64,000 bases of DNA from Azospirillum oryzae (GTDB taxonomy: Bacteria > Pseudomonadota > Alphaproteobacteria > Azospirillales > Azospirillaceae), in the NCBI RefSeq assembly GCF_900177515.1, contig NZ_FXAK01000007.1, forward strand, positions 310,001-374,000, read 5' to 3'. A program made the translations under genes and the position numbers. Positions 9,697 through 19,264 of the stretch are shown piece after piece. The notes below the pieces were generated by a model. It did not search any database. It worked only from the letters and a program-made list of their open reading frames with translations, and was not told where the DNA came from. Each line of letters opens with the position of its first letter. Position 1 is the first letter of the stretch.

Positions 9697-10734
9697 TCAG
9701 CCCCGGTAATCGTGGACCCGGCCGGTGAAGTCGGTGACGCGATATCGATCCTCGCCCTGCTCCTCGATCCAGGCCGCGGCGGCGGGGGCCTTGCCGTGGC
9801 CGCCGGGGATGTCGAGGACATAGGTGGGCTGACACAGGCCGGACAGCTTGCCGCGCAGGCCGGTCACCAGCGCCTGCCCCGCGGCCAGGGTCGGGCGGAA
9901 ATGGCTGGTGCCGGCGGCGAGGTCGGGATGGTGCAGGTAATAGGGCTTGACCCGGTTGCGCACCAGGCCGCGGAACAGAGCCTCCAGCGCCGCATGGCTG
10001 TCGTTGATGCCCTTCAGCAGCACGGTCTGGCCGACCAGCGGGATGCCGGCCTCCACCAGCCGGGCGAGGGCGGCGCGTACCGGCGGTGTCAGCTCGTCGG
10101 CATGGTTGATGTGGACGGCGACCCAGGTGGCGAGATCGGGGGCGGTCAGCGCCTCCAGCAGTTCCGGGGTGACGCGCTCCGGGTCGGCGGCGGGGATGCG
10201 GCTGTGCAGGCGGACGATGCCGACATGCGGCATGGCCGACAGCGCCTGGACGATCCCGCGCAGCCGGCGCGGCGACAGCAGCAGCGGATCGCCGCCGGTG
10301 ATGACGACCTCCCAGACCTCCTGGTGATCGCGGATGTAGGCCAGCGCCGCCTCCAGCTCGTCGGCGGACAGCGCCTCGCCGCCGGGACCGACCATCTCGC
10401 GGCGGAAGCAGAAGCGGCAATAGACGGCGCAGGCATGCAGCGGCTTCAGCAGCACCCGGTCAGGATAGCGGTGGACGATGCCCTTCACCGGGCTACGCGC
10501 GCCGTCGCCGATCGGGTCTTCCAGCTCTTCCGGCGTGCTGTACGCCTCGGCGGGGGAGGGGACGTACTGGGCATAGAGCGGATCCTGCGGGTCCGTACGT
10601 CCGGCCAGCGTCTCGCGCAGGTACGGGGTCAGCGCCACGGCATAGCGGTCGGCGACCGTACGCACGGCCTCGCCGGCCTCCGGCGTCATCAGCCCGGCGG
10701 CCACCAGATCGGAAACGCTGTGCAGGGCCTTCAT
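9697..10734 (-). CDS. EpmB/lysine 2,3-aminomutase-like radical SAM protein
   Basis: This 345-residue radical S-adenosylmethionine and PLP enzyme has the cluster motif C-x3-C-x2-C at C102, C106 and C109 (CAVYCRFC). Further family features are VVITGGDPLLL and the C-terminal PLP-binding region around PYYLHHPD and LDIPGGHGK. Its length matches EpmB, which makes (R)-beta-lysine for modification of elongation factor P, rather than the longer catabolic lysine aminomutases. No efp or epmA gene lies nearby in the window. It is divergent from the glycerophosphodiesterase gene across 66 nt. Confidence 0.85.
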   Translation of the reverse strand: MKALHSVSDLVAAGLMTPEAGEAVRTVADRYAVALTPYLRETLAGRTDPQDPLYAQYVPSPAEAYSTPEELEDPIGDGARSPVKGIVHRYPDRVLLKPLHACAVYCRFCFRREMVGPGGEALSADELEAALAYIRDHQEVWEVVITGGDPLLLSPRRLRGIVQALSAMPHVGIVRLHSRIPAADPERVTPELLEALTAPDLATWVAVHINHADELTPPVRAALARLVEAGIPLVGQTVLLKGINDSHAALEALFRGLVRNRVKPYYLHHPDLAAGTSHFRPTLAAGQALVTGLRGKLSGLCQPTYVLDIPGGHGKAPAAAAWIEEQGEDRYRVTDFTGRVHDYRG

Positions 10735-10800
10735 CGCTCTTTCCCGCTTCGACGGAATGGGTCATGTAGGAAAGCGACCGCTCTTACTCCTGCGAGACCC

Positions 10801-11556
10801 ATGCTGTCGACTCTTCCCCGCCTGATCGGCCACCGCGGCGCCAAGGAAAGCGCTCCGGAAAACACCCTCGCCTCGATCCGCGAAGCCGCCCGCCAGGGCG
10901 CCCGCTGGGTGGAGGTGGATGTCATGCTGACCCGCGACCAGCGGCCGGTGCTGATCCATGACGACACGCTGGACCGCACCACCACCGGCACCGGCGCCGT
11001 GCCGCTGCTGGATCTGGCGGAACTGCAGCAGCTCGATGCCGGACGCTGGTTCGATGCCGCCTTCGTCGGCGAACGGGTGCCGACGCTGGAGGCGGCGGTG
11101 GACCTGATCCGCGAACTGGGCCTCGGGCTGAACCTTGAGATCAAACCCTATCCGGGGCAGGAGGAGATCACGGCGGAGGTGGCGCTGAACATTCTGCGGC
11201 CGCTGTGGCCGTCGGACCGGCCGCTCCTGCTCTCCAGCTTCGAGGTGCCCTGCCTGGAGGTGGCGCAGCGGCTGTGGCCGGAGATCCCGCGCGGCTACCT
11301 GCTGTGGGACCCGCCGGCCGATTGGGCCGCGATCGCCGACCGCATCGGGGCCGCCACCCTGAACGTCGACCAGAGCCGCCAGACCGCCGACAGCATCGCG
11401 GAATACCGTGCCACCGGCCGGCCGGTGCTGTCCTACACCGTCAACGACGCCGGGCGTGCCCGGACGCTGTTCGGTTGGGGCGTGTCGGCGGTCTTCACCG
11501 ACGCGCCCGGCCGGCTGGCGCGGGAACTGGGACCGCTCGCCGGATCGGACGCCTGA
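10801..11556 (+). CDS. glycerophosphodiester phosphodiesterase
   Basis: This 251-residue TIM-barrel enzyme hydrolyses glycerophosphodiesters to glycerol 3-phosphate and an alcohol. The start is the ATG at 10801 (MLSTLPRLIGHRGAKE). Catalytic signatures are GHRGA near residue 10, APENT, the metal-binding EVDV segment and the HDDTLDRTTTG motif, followed by LNLEIKP. There is no signal peptide, so it is cytosolic and UgpQ-like. It is probably transcribed alone. Confidence 0.93.
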   Translation: MLSTLPRLIGHRGAKESAPENTLASIREAARQGARWVEVDVMLTRDQRPVLIHDDTLDRTTTGTGAVPLLDLAELQQLDAGRWFDAAFVGERVPTLEAAVDLIRELGLGLNLEIKPYPGQEEITAEVALNILRPLWPSDRPLLLSSFEVPCLEVAQRLWPEIPRGYLLWDPPADWAAIADRIGAATLNVDQSRQTADSIAEYRATGRPVLSYTVNDAGRARTLFGWGVSAVFTDAPGRLARELGPLAGSDA

Positions 11557-11693
11557 TGATCCGCCGGGGGACCGGTCGATACGCTGACGCTTCCGTTCGC
11601 GACTGCGGCAAATCGTGAACGTTTTTTGCGCGGGGGGATGAATCCGCTCGTAGGGCGCGCCAATTCCTCATATATAGAACCGCACTGGCGATC

Positions 11694-11721
11694 CCGCCGG
11701 AACCCACGCGGATTCCGGCGG
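11694..11721. repeat. hairpin CCGCCGGAA / TTCCGGCGG
   Basis: Nine-base arms around a 10-nt loop lie in the 242-nt leader before the flavin oxidoreductase gene. The hairpin is followed by AGCCTTTCG, too poor in T to be a clear terminator. A TATATA stretch near 11670 may be the promoter -10, which would put the hairpin in the 5' untranslated region. Confidence 0.45.
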
Positions 11722-11798
11722 AGCCTTTCGTCGTCTGGTAGTCCGCCGCTTTGGTCCGGCGTCCCACGGGATGCCACGTTCGGTCTTTGGAGGGTTCG

Positions 11799-13196
11799 TT
11801 GAAGGCGTTGAAGCCGTTGCCGATGTCCGGCCGGGAGGTTCTGCCGCTCGTCGAGGGTGGCAAGGGTATTGCCGTGTCCAACGGCGAAAGCTCCGGCGCC
11901 TGGGCGGCTGCCGGCGGGATTGGCACCTTCTCGGGTGTCAACGCCGACAGCTATGATGAGAACGGCAACCTTCTGCCGCAGATCTACAAGGGCAAGACCC
12001 GGCGCGAGCGCCATAACGAGCTGATCGCCTTCGGCATCGAGGGCGGCATTGCCCAGGCGCGCATCGCGCACGAGACGTCGAACGGCAATGGCCGCATCCA
12101 CATGAACGTCCTGTGGGAGATGGGCGGCGCCGAGCACATCCTGCACGGCGTGCTGGAAGGCGCCCAGGGTCTGATCCACGGCGTCACCTGCGGCGCCGGC
12201 ATGCCCTACAAGGTCGCCGAGATCGCGGTGCGCTACGGCGTCCATTACTACCCGATCGTGTCGTCGGCCCGCGCCTTCCGCGCGCTGTGGCTGCGCGCCT
12301 ACCACAAGTTCCGCGAGCATCTGGGCGGCGTGGTGTACGAGGATCCGTGGCTGGCCGGCGGCCACAACGGCCTGTCCAACTCCGAGGACCCGCAGAAGCC
12401 GGAGGATCCGTTCCCCCGCGTCCTGGCCCTGCGCCAGATGATGAACAGCTTCGGCCTGAACGACACCCCCATCGTGATGGCGGGCGGCGTCTGGTGGCTG
12501 TCGGAGTGGGAGGACTGGATCGACAACCCCGACCTGGGTCCGGTCGCCTTCCAGTTCGGCACCCGTCCGCTGCTGACCCAGGAGAGCCCGATCTCCATGG
12601 CGTGGAAGCGCAAGCTGGTCGCGCTGCAGCCGGGCGACGTCTTCCTGAACCGCTTCTCCCCCACCGGCTTCTATTCGTCGGCGGTGAAGAACCCGTTCCT
12701 GCTGGACCTGATGGCGCGCTCCGAGCGCCAGGTCGCCTACCTGTCCAAGCCGGTGGGCGAGCATTCGGCCGAATTCCCGGTCGGTCCGCGCGGCCGTCCG
12801 GTCTATGTGACCGAAAGCGACAAGCAGCGCGCCGAGGGCTGGCTGTCCCAGGGCTTCACCACCGCGCTGAAGACGCCGGACAGCACGCTGGTCTTCGTCA
12901 CCCCCCAGCAGTCGGAAAAGATCCTGCACGATCAGGTCGACTGCATGGGCTGCCTGTCGGCCTGCGGCTTCTCCAACTGGGCGCAGAACGAGGAGGGGAC
13001 GACGGGCAAGCGCGCCGATCCGCGCTCCTTCTGCATCCAGAAGACGCTCCAGGCGGTCAGCCATACCGACGACTGCGAAAACCAGCTGATGTTCGCCGGG
13101 CACAACGCCTACCGCTTCGCCAGCGATCCCTACTACAACGACGGCTTCATCCCGACGGTGAAGCAGCTGGTCGAACGGATCGCCACCGGTTACTGA
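11799..13196 (+). CDS. NAD(P)H-dependent flavin oxidoreductase (nitronate monooxygenase-like)
   Basis: This 465-residue FMN enzyme is of the 2-nitropropane dioxygenase/nitronate monooxygenase fold. I choose the TTG start at 11799 because GGAGG lies 5 nt upstream; an in-frame ATG at 11751 has no such site. It has the glycine-rich AGGIGTFSGVN, HGVTCGAGMPY and IVMAGGVWW segments of the family. The C-terminal part holds a cysteine cluster, CMGCLSACGFSNW, more Fe-S-like than in standard nitronate monooxygenases. The physiological substrate is unknown. The gene stands alone and ends in a strong hairpin. Confidence 0.8.
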   Translation: MKALKPLPMSGREVLPLVEGGKGIAVSNGESSGAWAAAGGIGTFSGVNADSYDENGNLLPQIYKGKTRRERHNELIAFGIEGGIAQARIAHETSNGNGRIHMNVLWEMGGAEHILHGVLEGAQGLIHGVTCGAGMPYKVAEIAVRYGVHYYPIVSSARAFRALWLRAYHKFREHLGGVVYEDPWLAGGHNGLSNSEDPQKPEDPFPRVLALRQMMNSFGLNDTPIVMAGGVWWLSEWEDWIDNPDLGPVAFQFGTRPLLTQESPISMAWKRKLVALQPGDVFLNRFSPTGFYSSAVKNPFLLDLMARSERQVAYLSKPVGEHSAEFPVGPRGRPVYVTESDKQRAEGWLSQGFTTALKTPDSTLVFVTPQQSEKILHDQVDCMGCLSACGFSNWAQNEEGTTGKRADPRSFCIQKTLQAVSHTDDCENQLMFAGHNAYRFASDPYYNDGFIPTVKQLVERIATGY

Positions 13197-13218
13197 CCGG
13201 GGCCATCATCGGACGGGC

Positions 13219-13256
13219 AAGGCCGCCGGCGGGACATCGCCGGCGGCCTTTGCGTT
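13219..13256 (+). terminator. terminator after the flavin oxidoreductase
   Basis: An 11-bp stem, GGCCGCCGGCG paired with CGCCGGCGGCC around GGACAT, is followed by TTTGCGTTT, about 25 nt past the stop codon. Confidence 0.75.
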
Positions 13257-13376
13257 TCCCCGCCGCGCTTGTGCCGTCCGGTTGACGTCGGTGCGACAAT
13301 AACTTGCGCGGCCTTTCCGAATGGTTTTACAGTTGAACGGATTGCGGCCATGTGCCGCGGTTCAGTGTTGGACCTT

Positions 13377-13841
13377 ATGTTCGATCCCGAATTCGACAGC
13401 ACGGGGGCCACGCCCATGATGACCGCCGAACGCCCCTTCAAGCGAGTCCTCGACCGGCTGAACGCTGCCGGCCTGCGCCCGACCCGCCAGCGCCTCGGCC
13501 TTGCCCGGCTGCTGTTCGAAGGTTGCGACCGGCACGTCACCGCCGAACAGCTGCATGGCGAGGCGCTGTCCGCCGACCTGCCGGTTTCGCTGGCGACGGT
13601 CTACAACACGCTGAACCAGTTCACCGCCGCCGGCCTGCTGCGCGAGGTGGTGGTGGAATCGGGAAAATCCTATTTCGACACCAACACCAGCGATCACCAC
13701 CATTTCTTCGTCGAATCCACCGGCCGGCTGGAGGACATTCCCGCCGACCGGCTGATGGTGCAGAATCTTCCGGCCGCTCCCGCCGGCACCCGCGTCGCCC
13801 GCGTCGACGTGATCGTCCGGCTGATTCAGGACGATCACTGA
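13377..13841 (+). CDS. irr: Irr-type Fur-family iron/heme regulator
   Basis: This is a 154-residue transcription regulator. The N-terminal winged helix covers LRPTRQRLGLARLLF and the recognition region SLATVYNTLNQF. The DTNTSDHHHFF motif, with its run of three histidines, is typical of Irr. In alphaproteobacteria Irr senses heme status and acts under iron limitation. The ATG at 13377 is used; ATGs at 13416/13419, after a G-rich stretch, would give 141 or 140 residues and are a real alternative. It is transcribed alone. Confidence 0.82.
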   Translation: MFDPEFDSTGATPMMTAERPFKRVLDRLNAAGLRPTRQRLGLARLLFEGCDRHVTAEQLHGEALSADLPVSLATVYNTLNQFTAAGLLREVVVESGKSYFDTNTSDHHHFFVESTGRLEDIPADRLMVQNLPAAPAGTRVARVDVIVRLIQDDH

Positions 13842-13869
13842 AGCCGTTTCTGCTGAACCCGTTTCGCGC

Positions 13870-14112
13870 TCAGGTCCCGTCGACCGGCCCCGGTTCGGTG
13901 GCGCTGGGCGCGCGGTCGACGAAAGGCCAGCGCATGAAGGCGAAGGCCCAGACCGCCAGGACGTTGATGTAGGGGAACAGCAGCAGCAGGATCCACAGCG
14001 GGCTGCGCCCCGCCTTGGCCAGGACCCAGCCGCCGGCGATCAGCATGTACATCGTGACGATCGAGCCGATCAGCAGTTCCCAGAAGCCCAGATGGATCAC
14101 GGTCTCCGTCAT
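13870..14112 (-). CDS. small membrane protein (paralogue of the upstream gene)
   Basis: This 80-residue protein has two hydrophobic helices. The ATG at 14112 overlaps the stop of the preceding gene as ATGA, so the two are translationally coupled. The motif KAGRSPLWILLLLFPYINV followed by RWPFVD mirrors RRAGFSPLWALFSLVPLGHV and RWPVLP of the neighbour. I recognise no named family. The repeated pattern x-AG-xSPLW-x6-P suggests a pair of related subunits. Confidence 0.75.
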   Translation of the reverse strand: MTETVIHLGFWELLIGSIVTMYMLIAGGWVLAKAGRSPLWILLLLFPYINVLAVWAFAFMRWPFVDRAPSATEPGPVDGT

Positions 14113-14351
14113 GCCGTCCTCCGTGCCTTGACCTTGCGCGCCTGACGCGCCGGCAGGACCGGCCAGCGGCTGTGCGCCATCACGCCGATGGGCACGACAT
14201 GCCCGAGCGGAACCAGCGAGAACAGGGCCCACAGCGGCGAGAAGCCGGCCCGCCGCAGGATGCGCGACAAGGGCCAGACGATGGCGATCTGGAACAGCAT
14301 CAGCCCCAAGAACGGCCCCTGAGACAGGCCATCGATGAAATCCTGCAGCAT
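14109..14351 (-). CDS. small membrane protein
   Basis: This 80-residue protein has two hydrophobic helices (LGLMLFQIAIVWPLSRIL and SPLWALFSLVPLGHVVPIG) and a basic tail. It is first in a two-gene unit; its stop codon overlaps the start of the next gene by ATGA. Both proteins share the SPLW core and an R/HxRWP segment after the second helix. Function unknown. It is divergent from the histidine kinase gene at 14580. Confidence 0.72.
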   Translation of the reverse strand: MLQDFIDGLSQGPFLGLMLFQIAIVWPLSRILRRAGFSPLWALFSLVPLGHVVPIGVMAHSRWPVLPARQARKVKARRTA

Positions 14352-14579
14352 GCCGGTCCGGACCCTCCCTTACATCGTCGTTGGGCAGAGAAGCGCGGGC
14401 GGGCGGCTTTGTCGAGCCAAACTTTTCCCGAACCGGGCATCATGCACCGCGTTGCAACTTCTGCACGGATCAGGGGTATGCGAACGTGAAATGTCCCGCG
14501 TCGGCATGCTACAGTTCGCCGCGTCCGGCCTTTCCGGCTTGACGTCGTTTCGGAATTCAGTTGCGGCGGGCCATTCTCT

Positions 14580-16697
14580 TTGACGGATCTCTCCGAACCG
14601 GACGGTGGCGCACGCGGGAGACGGTGGCGCCTGTCGTCCCTGCCGCCGGTTGCCGCGTTGCGAATCGGCCTGCTTGTCGCGGTGATCGCCGGATTCTGGC
14701 TGGTCGCCTACGCCGACCTCGACCGTGCGCGCAACCGGGCGATCCAGGACGGGCTGCGCCAGACCGTCAACTTGTCGATCCTTCTGGAGGAGGACGCCCG
14801 GCGCGTCGTGGTCGTTGCCGGCTATTCCCTGCACGCGATGACGGAGAGCGGGCGGATTCCCGCCCATCTGCTGGGCGGCACGGCGGAGCCGCCGGGCATG
14901 GATTCCGGCCCCGGACTGGCACTGCGGACCCTGCTGATCGTCGAGCGCGACGGGCGGGTGCGGCAGGCCGCCGGCCTGGACAACATGGCCTCGGTCGCCG
15001 GAACCCCGCTGGCCGACGCGGTGCGCGGCGGCTCGGCGACCTTCGTCGGGCCATACCAGACGGCCGACGGCGGCTGGCGGGCGGCCATGATCCGGCCCCT
15101 GACGGACGGCAGCGGGATGGCGGTGGCGGTGCTCGACCTCGACCGCTTCACCCGGCTCTATGCCAGCCAGAACATCGGGCCGCTCAGCATCATCCTGCTT
15201 TATCGCGAGAATGGCGCGGTTCTGGCCTATTCGCGGACCGGTCTGCGATTGGACCAGGACCGCTCCGCCTTCGCCGCCTTTCTGCCGCGGCTGCCTGCCG
15301 GTGAAGCCGCGCGGACGCTGTCCGGCTTCGACCCGGCGGAAGGGCGCGAGCGCATCGGCACGGTCCGCCGGGTGGCGGGGTTGCCGCTGTACGTCTATGT
15401 CCGCATCCGCACCGACGACGTGCTGGCCGGCTGGTACAACGACCGCTGGAAACGCGTCCTGGAAACCGCGGCGGTTTCGGTGGTGGTGATGCTGCTGGCC
15501 ATGCTGGCCTTGCGGCAGCTCGGGCGGCTGGAGACGACTACGCAGGCGCTGCGGGCCAGCGACCGGCGGTCGCAGGCGCTGTTCGACAGCAGTTTCCAGA
15601 TCATGGGATTGCTGTCGCCCGATGGACGGGTTCTGGCGCTGAACCAGCCGGCCTGCGCGCTGGCCGGGCTGCCGGCCGAAGCCCTGGTCGGGCACCCGGC
15701 CTGGGAGTTCCGCGGCTGGGCCCGCACGGACGAACTGGCGGCGGCATTTCGGAACTCCATCGAAAAGGCGGCGTCGGGACGCTTCGTCCGCTACGAGACG
15801 GATGTGGTGTCCGACGAGGCGACCCGCGTGATGGACGTGACGATCAAGCCGGTGTTCGACGACCGGGGGGCGGTGACCGTGCTGGTGGTGGAGGCGCGCG
15901 ACATCACCGAACGGGTGGAGGCGGCGGCGCGGCTCGCCGCGGCGCTCGATCAGGCGGAGGCCGCCAACCGCGCCAAGAGCGCCTTCCTGGCGACCATGAG
16001 CCACGAGCTGCGCACCCCGCTGAACGCCATCATCGGCTTTTCCGACATCATGCTGCACGAGCTGTTCGGCCCGCTGGGCAGCCCGCGCTACCGCGACTAT
16101 GCCCGCCATGTGCAGAACAGCGGCCGGCACCTGCTCGACCTCATCAACGACGTGCTGGACATGTCGAAGCTGGAGGCCGGGCGCTACACGCTGGATGAAA
16201 GCTGGCTGGAACCGGCTGGGACAATCGAGAATTGCCGGGCGCTGGCCGCGGTGCCGGCCGATGCCGGCGGCGTGCTGCTGGCGGTCGACGGCGCCCCCGG
16301 CCTTCCCCGCCTGCTGGCCGACGAGCGCGCGTTGCGGCAGGTGCTGCTGAACCTGCTGTCGAACGCGGTGAAATTCACCCCGCGCGGCGGCCGGGTGACG
16401 GTGGGCGCGGTGCAGGAGGAGGACGGCGGGATCGCCATCTCCGTGCGCGACACCGGCATCGGCATTCCGGCGGAAGCGCTGACCCGTATCCTGGAGCCGT
16501 TCCAGCAGGCCGACAGCAGCATCCCCGGACGGTTCGGCGGCACCGGCCTGGGGCTGTCGATCTGCCGCGATCTGATGACCCTGCATGGCGGATGCCTGTG
16601 CATCGACAGCGAGCCGGGCCGCGGCACCACCGTCACCATCCGCTTCCCGGCGACCCGCGTCGGCCCGCCGGTTGCGGCGGACGGATTGCCGGCGTAA
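14580..16697 (+). CDS. PAS sensor histidine kinase
   Basis: This is a 705-residue membrane kinase. A helix near residues 30-47 and another near 295-315 enclose a periplasmic Cache-like sensor domain. A PAS domain follows (about 335-445), then a HisKA segment with the phosphorylated His in FLATMSHELRTPLNAI (about residue 475) and a HATPase with N box NLLSNAVKFTP and G boxes DTGIGIP and GGTGLGLS. The start is a TTG at 14580, not well fixed because no clear ribosome site is seen. No response regulator is adjacent, so it is an orphan kinase here. Ligand unknown. Confidence 0.88.
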   Translation: MTDLSEPDGGARGRRWRLSSLPPVAALRIGLLVAVIAGFWLVAYADLDRARNRAIQDGLRQTVNLSILLEEDARRVVVVAGYSLHAMTESGRIPAHLLGGTAEPPGMDSGPGLALRTLLIVERDGRVRQAAGLDNMASVAGTPLADAVRGGSATFVGPYQTADGGWRAAMIRPLTDGSGMAVAVLDLDRFTRLYASQNIGPLSIILLYRENGAVLAYSRTGLRLDQDRSAFAAFLPRLPAGEAARTLSGFDPAEGRERIGTVRRVAGLPLYVYVRIRTDDVLAGWYNDRWKRVLETAAVSVVVMLLAMLALRQLGRLETTTQALRASDRRSQALFDSSFQIMGLLSPDGRVLALNQPACALAGLPAEALVGHPAWEFRGWARTDELAAAFRNSIEKAASGRFVRYETDVVSDEATRVMDVTIKPVFDDRGAVTVLVVEARDITERVEAAARLAAALDQAEAANRAKSAFLATMSHELRTPLNAIIGFSDIMLHELFGPLGSPRYRDYARHVQNSGRHLLDLINDVLDMSKLEAGRYTLDESWLEPAGTIENCRALAAVPADAGGVLLAVDGAPGLPRLLADERALRQVLLNLLSNAVKFTPRGGRVTVGAVQEEDGGIAISVRDTGIGIPAEALTRILEPFQQADSSIPGRFGGTGLGLSICRDLMTLHGGCLCIDSEPGRGTTVTIRFPATRVGPPVAADGLPA

Positions 16698-16750
16698 GCC
16701 TGTCGGCACTCAAGCCTGTTGGCGGTGATGCGGATCGAAAGGCGGACGAG

Positions 16751-16972
16751 ATGATCGGGAATGACGGGAAGCCGGTGTCCAAGGAGGAGCTGCGCAAGCA
16801 CATCGCCGCCTACAACGGCCAGTCGCGCGGCTCCAAGGAATTCGCGGCGATCCCGCGGGCGCTGGTGACCATCCTGGACGGGCTGAAGCCGGGCAAGACC
16901 GGCTACGTCAAATGCCTGGACGGGCAGGTGCAGCTGTCGCGCCGCAAGGACAACAGCGTTTCGGCGGGCTGA
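16751..16972 (+). CDS. small hypothetical protein
   Basis: This 73-residue soluble protein starts at the ATG at 16751 after a GGACGAG stretch. It is lysine-rich, with VSKEELRKHIAAYNGQSRG and GKTGYVKCLDGQVQLSRRKD. I recognise no family. It lies 53 nt after the kinase gene on the same strand and is followed by a strong terminator, so it may be the last gene of that transcript. Confidence 0.65.
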   Translation: MIGNDGKPVSKEELRKHIAAYNGQSRGSKEFAAIPRALVTILDGLKPGKTGYVKCLDGQVQLSRRKDNSVSAG

Positions 16973-16978
16973 CAAACG

Positions 16979-17018
16979 GAAAGCGCCCCTCCCCGGTGCC
17001 GGGGAAGGGCGCTTTTTT
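16979..17018 (+). terminator. rho-independent terminator
   Basis: A long stem, AAGCGCCC(C)TCCCCGG against CCGGGGAAGGGCGCTT, ends in TTTTTTCTC on the plus strand. It separates the small plus-strand gene from the converging actP gene. Confidence 0.88.
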
Positions 17019-17033
17019 CTCAGTTCAAGGCTG

Positions 17034-18704
17034 TCAGTGCTTGGCCGCGGCGGCGGCACCGATGCCGGTCTGGGAGCGGACGAACTGATCCTCGAAGGCG
17101 TCGCGCTCGGCACGGGCCGACGCGCTGCTGTCCAGCTTCGACACGATGATGGTGACGAGGAAGGCCAGCGTCATCGAGAACAGGGCCGGCTGCTCGTAGG
17201 GGAAGATCGGCTTCGGGTTGTTCAGCACGACGACCCACACGGCGTTCGACAGGATCACCAGCGTGACCGCGGAGATCAGGCCGGCGATGCCGCCCGCCAG
17301 CGCGCCGCGGGTGGTCAGCCCCTTCCAGTACATCGACAGGATCAGCACCGGGAAGTTCACCGACGCCGCGACGCCGAAGGTCAGACCGACCAGGAAGGCG
17401 ACGTTCTGCTTCTCGAACGCGATGCCCAGCACCACGGCCAGCACGCCCAGCACCAGCGACGCGATCTTGGACACGCGCATCTCCTCGCGCTCCGTCGCCT
17501 CGCCCTTGCGGATGACGCGGGCATAAAGGTCGTGGGCGATGGCCGAGGCGCCGGCCAGGGCGAGGCCCGACACCACCGCCAGGATGGTGGCGAAGGCGAC
17601 CGCCGACAGGAAGCCCAGGAACAGGTCGCCGCCCAACGCCTTGGCCAGATGCATCACCGGCATGTTGCCGCCGCCGATCAGCTTGCCGCCGACCTTGCCG
17701 CCTTCGAAGAACTGCGGGTCGGTGCCGACGATGGTGATCGCCGCCATGCCCAGCACGCAGACGATCAGGAAGAAGAAGCCGATGAAGCCCGACGCGTAGA
17801 AGACCGACTTGCGGGCCTCGCGCGCGTTGGGGACGGTGAAGAAGCGCATCATGATGTGCGGCAGCGCGGCGGTGCCGAACAGCAGGCCCAGCGACAGCGA
17901 CACCGCCGACACCGGGTCGGCCAGCAGCGTGCCCGGCCCCATGATCTTCACGCCGTCCTTGTGCGAGGCGATGGCGCTCTTGGCGATGGCCTCCAGGCTG
18001 AAGCCGAAGCGCGACAGGGCGAGGAAGGCCAGGATCACGCCGGCGCCCAGCAGAAGCACCGCCTTGATGATCTGCACCCAGGTGGTGGCGATCATGCCGC
18101 CGAAGGTGACGTAGACCACCATCAGAACGCCGACCACGATCACCGCGACGTTGTAGTCCAGCCCGAACAGCAGCTTGATCAGCTGGCCGGCGCCGACCAT
18201 CTGGACGATCAGGTAGAAGCACACCACCGTCAGCGAGCCGATGGCGGCGAAGGTGCGGATCTTGCCCTGGTCCAGCCGGTACGAGGCGATGTCGGCGAAG
18301 GTGAAGTGGCCGAGGTTGCGGAGCCGCTCCGCCAGCAGGAACAGGATGATCGGCCAGCCGACGAAGAAGCTGATGGTGTAGACGAAGCCGTCATAGCCCT
18401 TGGCGAACACCAGGCTCGACAGGCCCAGCAGCGTCGCGGCCGACATATAGTCGCCGGCGATGGCCAGACCGTTCTGGAAACCGCTGATGCCGCCGCCCGC
18501 GGTGTAGAAATCGGAAGTCGAGCGGGTGCGGCTGGCCGCCCAGTAGGTGATGCCCAGCGTCATCACCACGAAGGCGATGAACATGCCGATGGCCGACAGG
18601 TTGATCGGCTGCTTTTCCAACTGCCCGACATCGCCGGCGGCCAGCGCCGGCACGGCGGACAGGGTGGCGGCAGCCGCCGTCAGGAGGATGCGGCGGGCGG
18701 TCAT
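17034..18704 (-). CDS. actP: cation/acetate symporter ActP
   Basis: This 556-residue sodium:solute symporter takes up acetate and other short monocarboxylates. It has an N-terminal signal-like helix and then about 13 membrane segments, with the SSS-family stretches [22 protein letters not shown] and [22 protein letters not shown]. Its start overlaps the stop of the DUF485 gene by ATGA, the usual yjcH-actP pairing. The divergent hybrid kinase and response regulator are the likely controllers. The last residues are poorly conserved. Confidence 0.95.
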   Translation of the reverse strand: MTARRILLTAAAATLSAVPALAAGDVGQLEKQPINLSAIGMFIAFVVMTLGITYWAASRTRSTSDFYTAGGGISGFQNGLAIAGDYMSAATLLGLSSLVFAKGYDGFVYTISFFVGWPIILFLLAERLRNLGHFTFADIASYRLDQGKIRTFAAIGSLTVVCFYLIVQMVGAGQLIKLLFGLDYNVAVIVVGVLMVVYVTFGGMIATTWVQIIKAVLLLGAGVILAFLALSRFGFSLEAIAKSAIASHKDGVKIMGPGTLLADPVSAVSLSLGLLFGTAALPHIMMRFFTVPNAREARKSVFYASGFIGFFFLIVCVLGMAAITIVGTDPQFFEGGKVGGKLIGGGNMPVMHLAKALGGDLFLGFLSAVAFATILAVVSGLALAGASAIAHDLYARVIRKGEATEREEMRVSKIASLVLGVLAVVLGIAFEKQNVAFLVGLTFGVAASVNFPVLILSMYWKGLTTRGALAGGIAGLISAVTLVILSNAVWVVVLNNPKPIFPYEQPALFSMTLAFLVTIIVSKLDSSASARAERDAFEDQFVRSQTGIGAAAAAKH

Positions 18705-19024
18705 TGCAGCGTCTCCCGCGTGATCTCGTCGGTCAGGTCCTGGAAACGGCCGTTGGCGAAGTGGGAATAGACGCCGGTCAGCAGCCAGGACAGGATGATG
18801 ATCCCCGCCCCGATGGGAAAGCCGACGCTGAGGACCGAGTCGTCGGACATCGGCTTGTGCAGCAGGTCCGGCGCGAAGGCGACCACCATCATGAAGCTGT
18901 AGTAGCCGACCAGCACGATGACCGACAGGATCAGGGCGAGCCGGCTGCGCTGGCGCACCAGTTCCTGGAATTTGGGGTTCCGGCGGACCCTCTCGTAAAC
19001 CGGGTTGTTCGCGGGGGAGTGCAT
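18701..19024 (-). CDS. DUF485 inner-membrane protein (YjcH-like)
   Basis: This 107-residue protein has two membrane helices ([21 protein letters not shown] and [20 protein letters not shown]). N-terminal [15 protein letters not shown] is the hallmark of DUF485. It is the usual partner of acetate/monocarboxylate symporters, possibly a small accessory subunit. An excellent ribosome site, GGAGG, lies 6 nt before the ATG at 19024. It is first gene of the operon with actP. Confidence 0.93.
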   Translation of the reverse strand: MHSPANNPVYERVRRNPKFQELVRQRSRLALILSVIVLVGYYSFMMVVAFAPDLLHKPMSDDSVLSVGFPIGAGIIILSWLLTGVYSHFANGRFQDLTDEITRETLQ

Positions 19025-19264
19025 GTTTCCTCCAGACGCTGGACGTCCTTGTTATGTGTCGGGTTATGCGTTGGGTGATGCCTGATTCGGCTTATGGCTT
19101 TTCGGCTAACAAAACACTGTTTCGCAAATTTCCCGGAAATATGACGAATTGTTTCAGCGCAATTCAGGCAACAATCACACGCGATTCGCGTTGAGGCGCG
19201 GCGGCGAAGCTGGGATGATGACGGCGCCTCCCCACTCCCCGAATCCTGCCGCACCGCCCGGAAA

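Noticed and set aside
17037..18770. 577-codon plus-strand frame across actP
   Set aside because: Low-complexity His/Gln/Asp/Arg-rich shadow of a membrane transporter gene.
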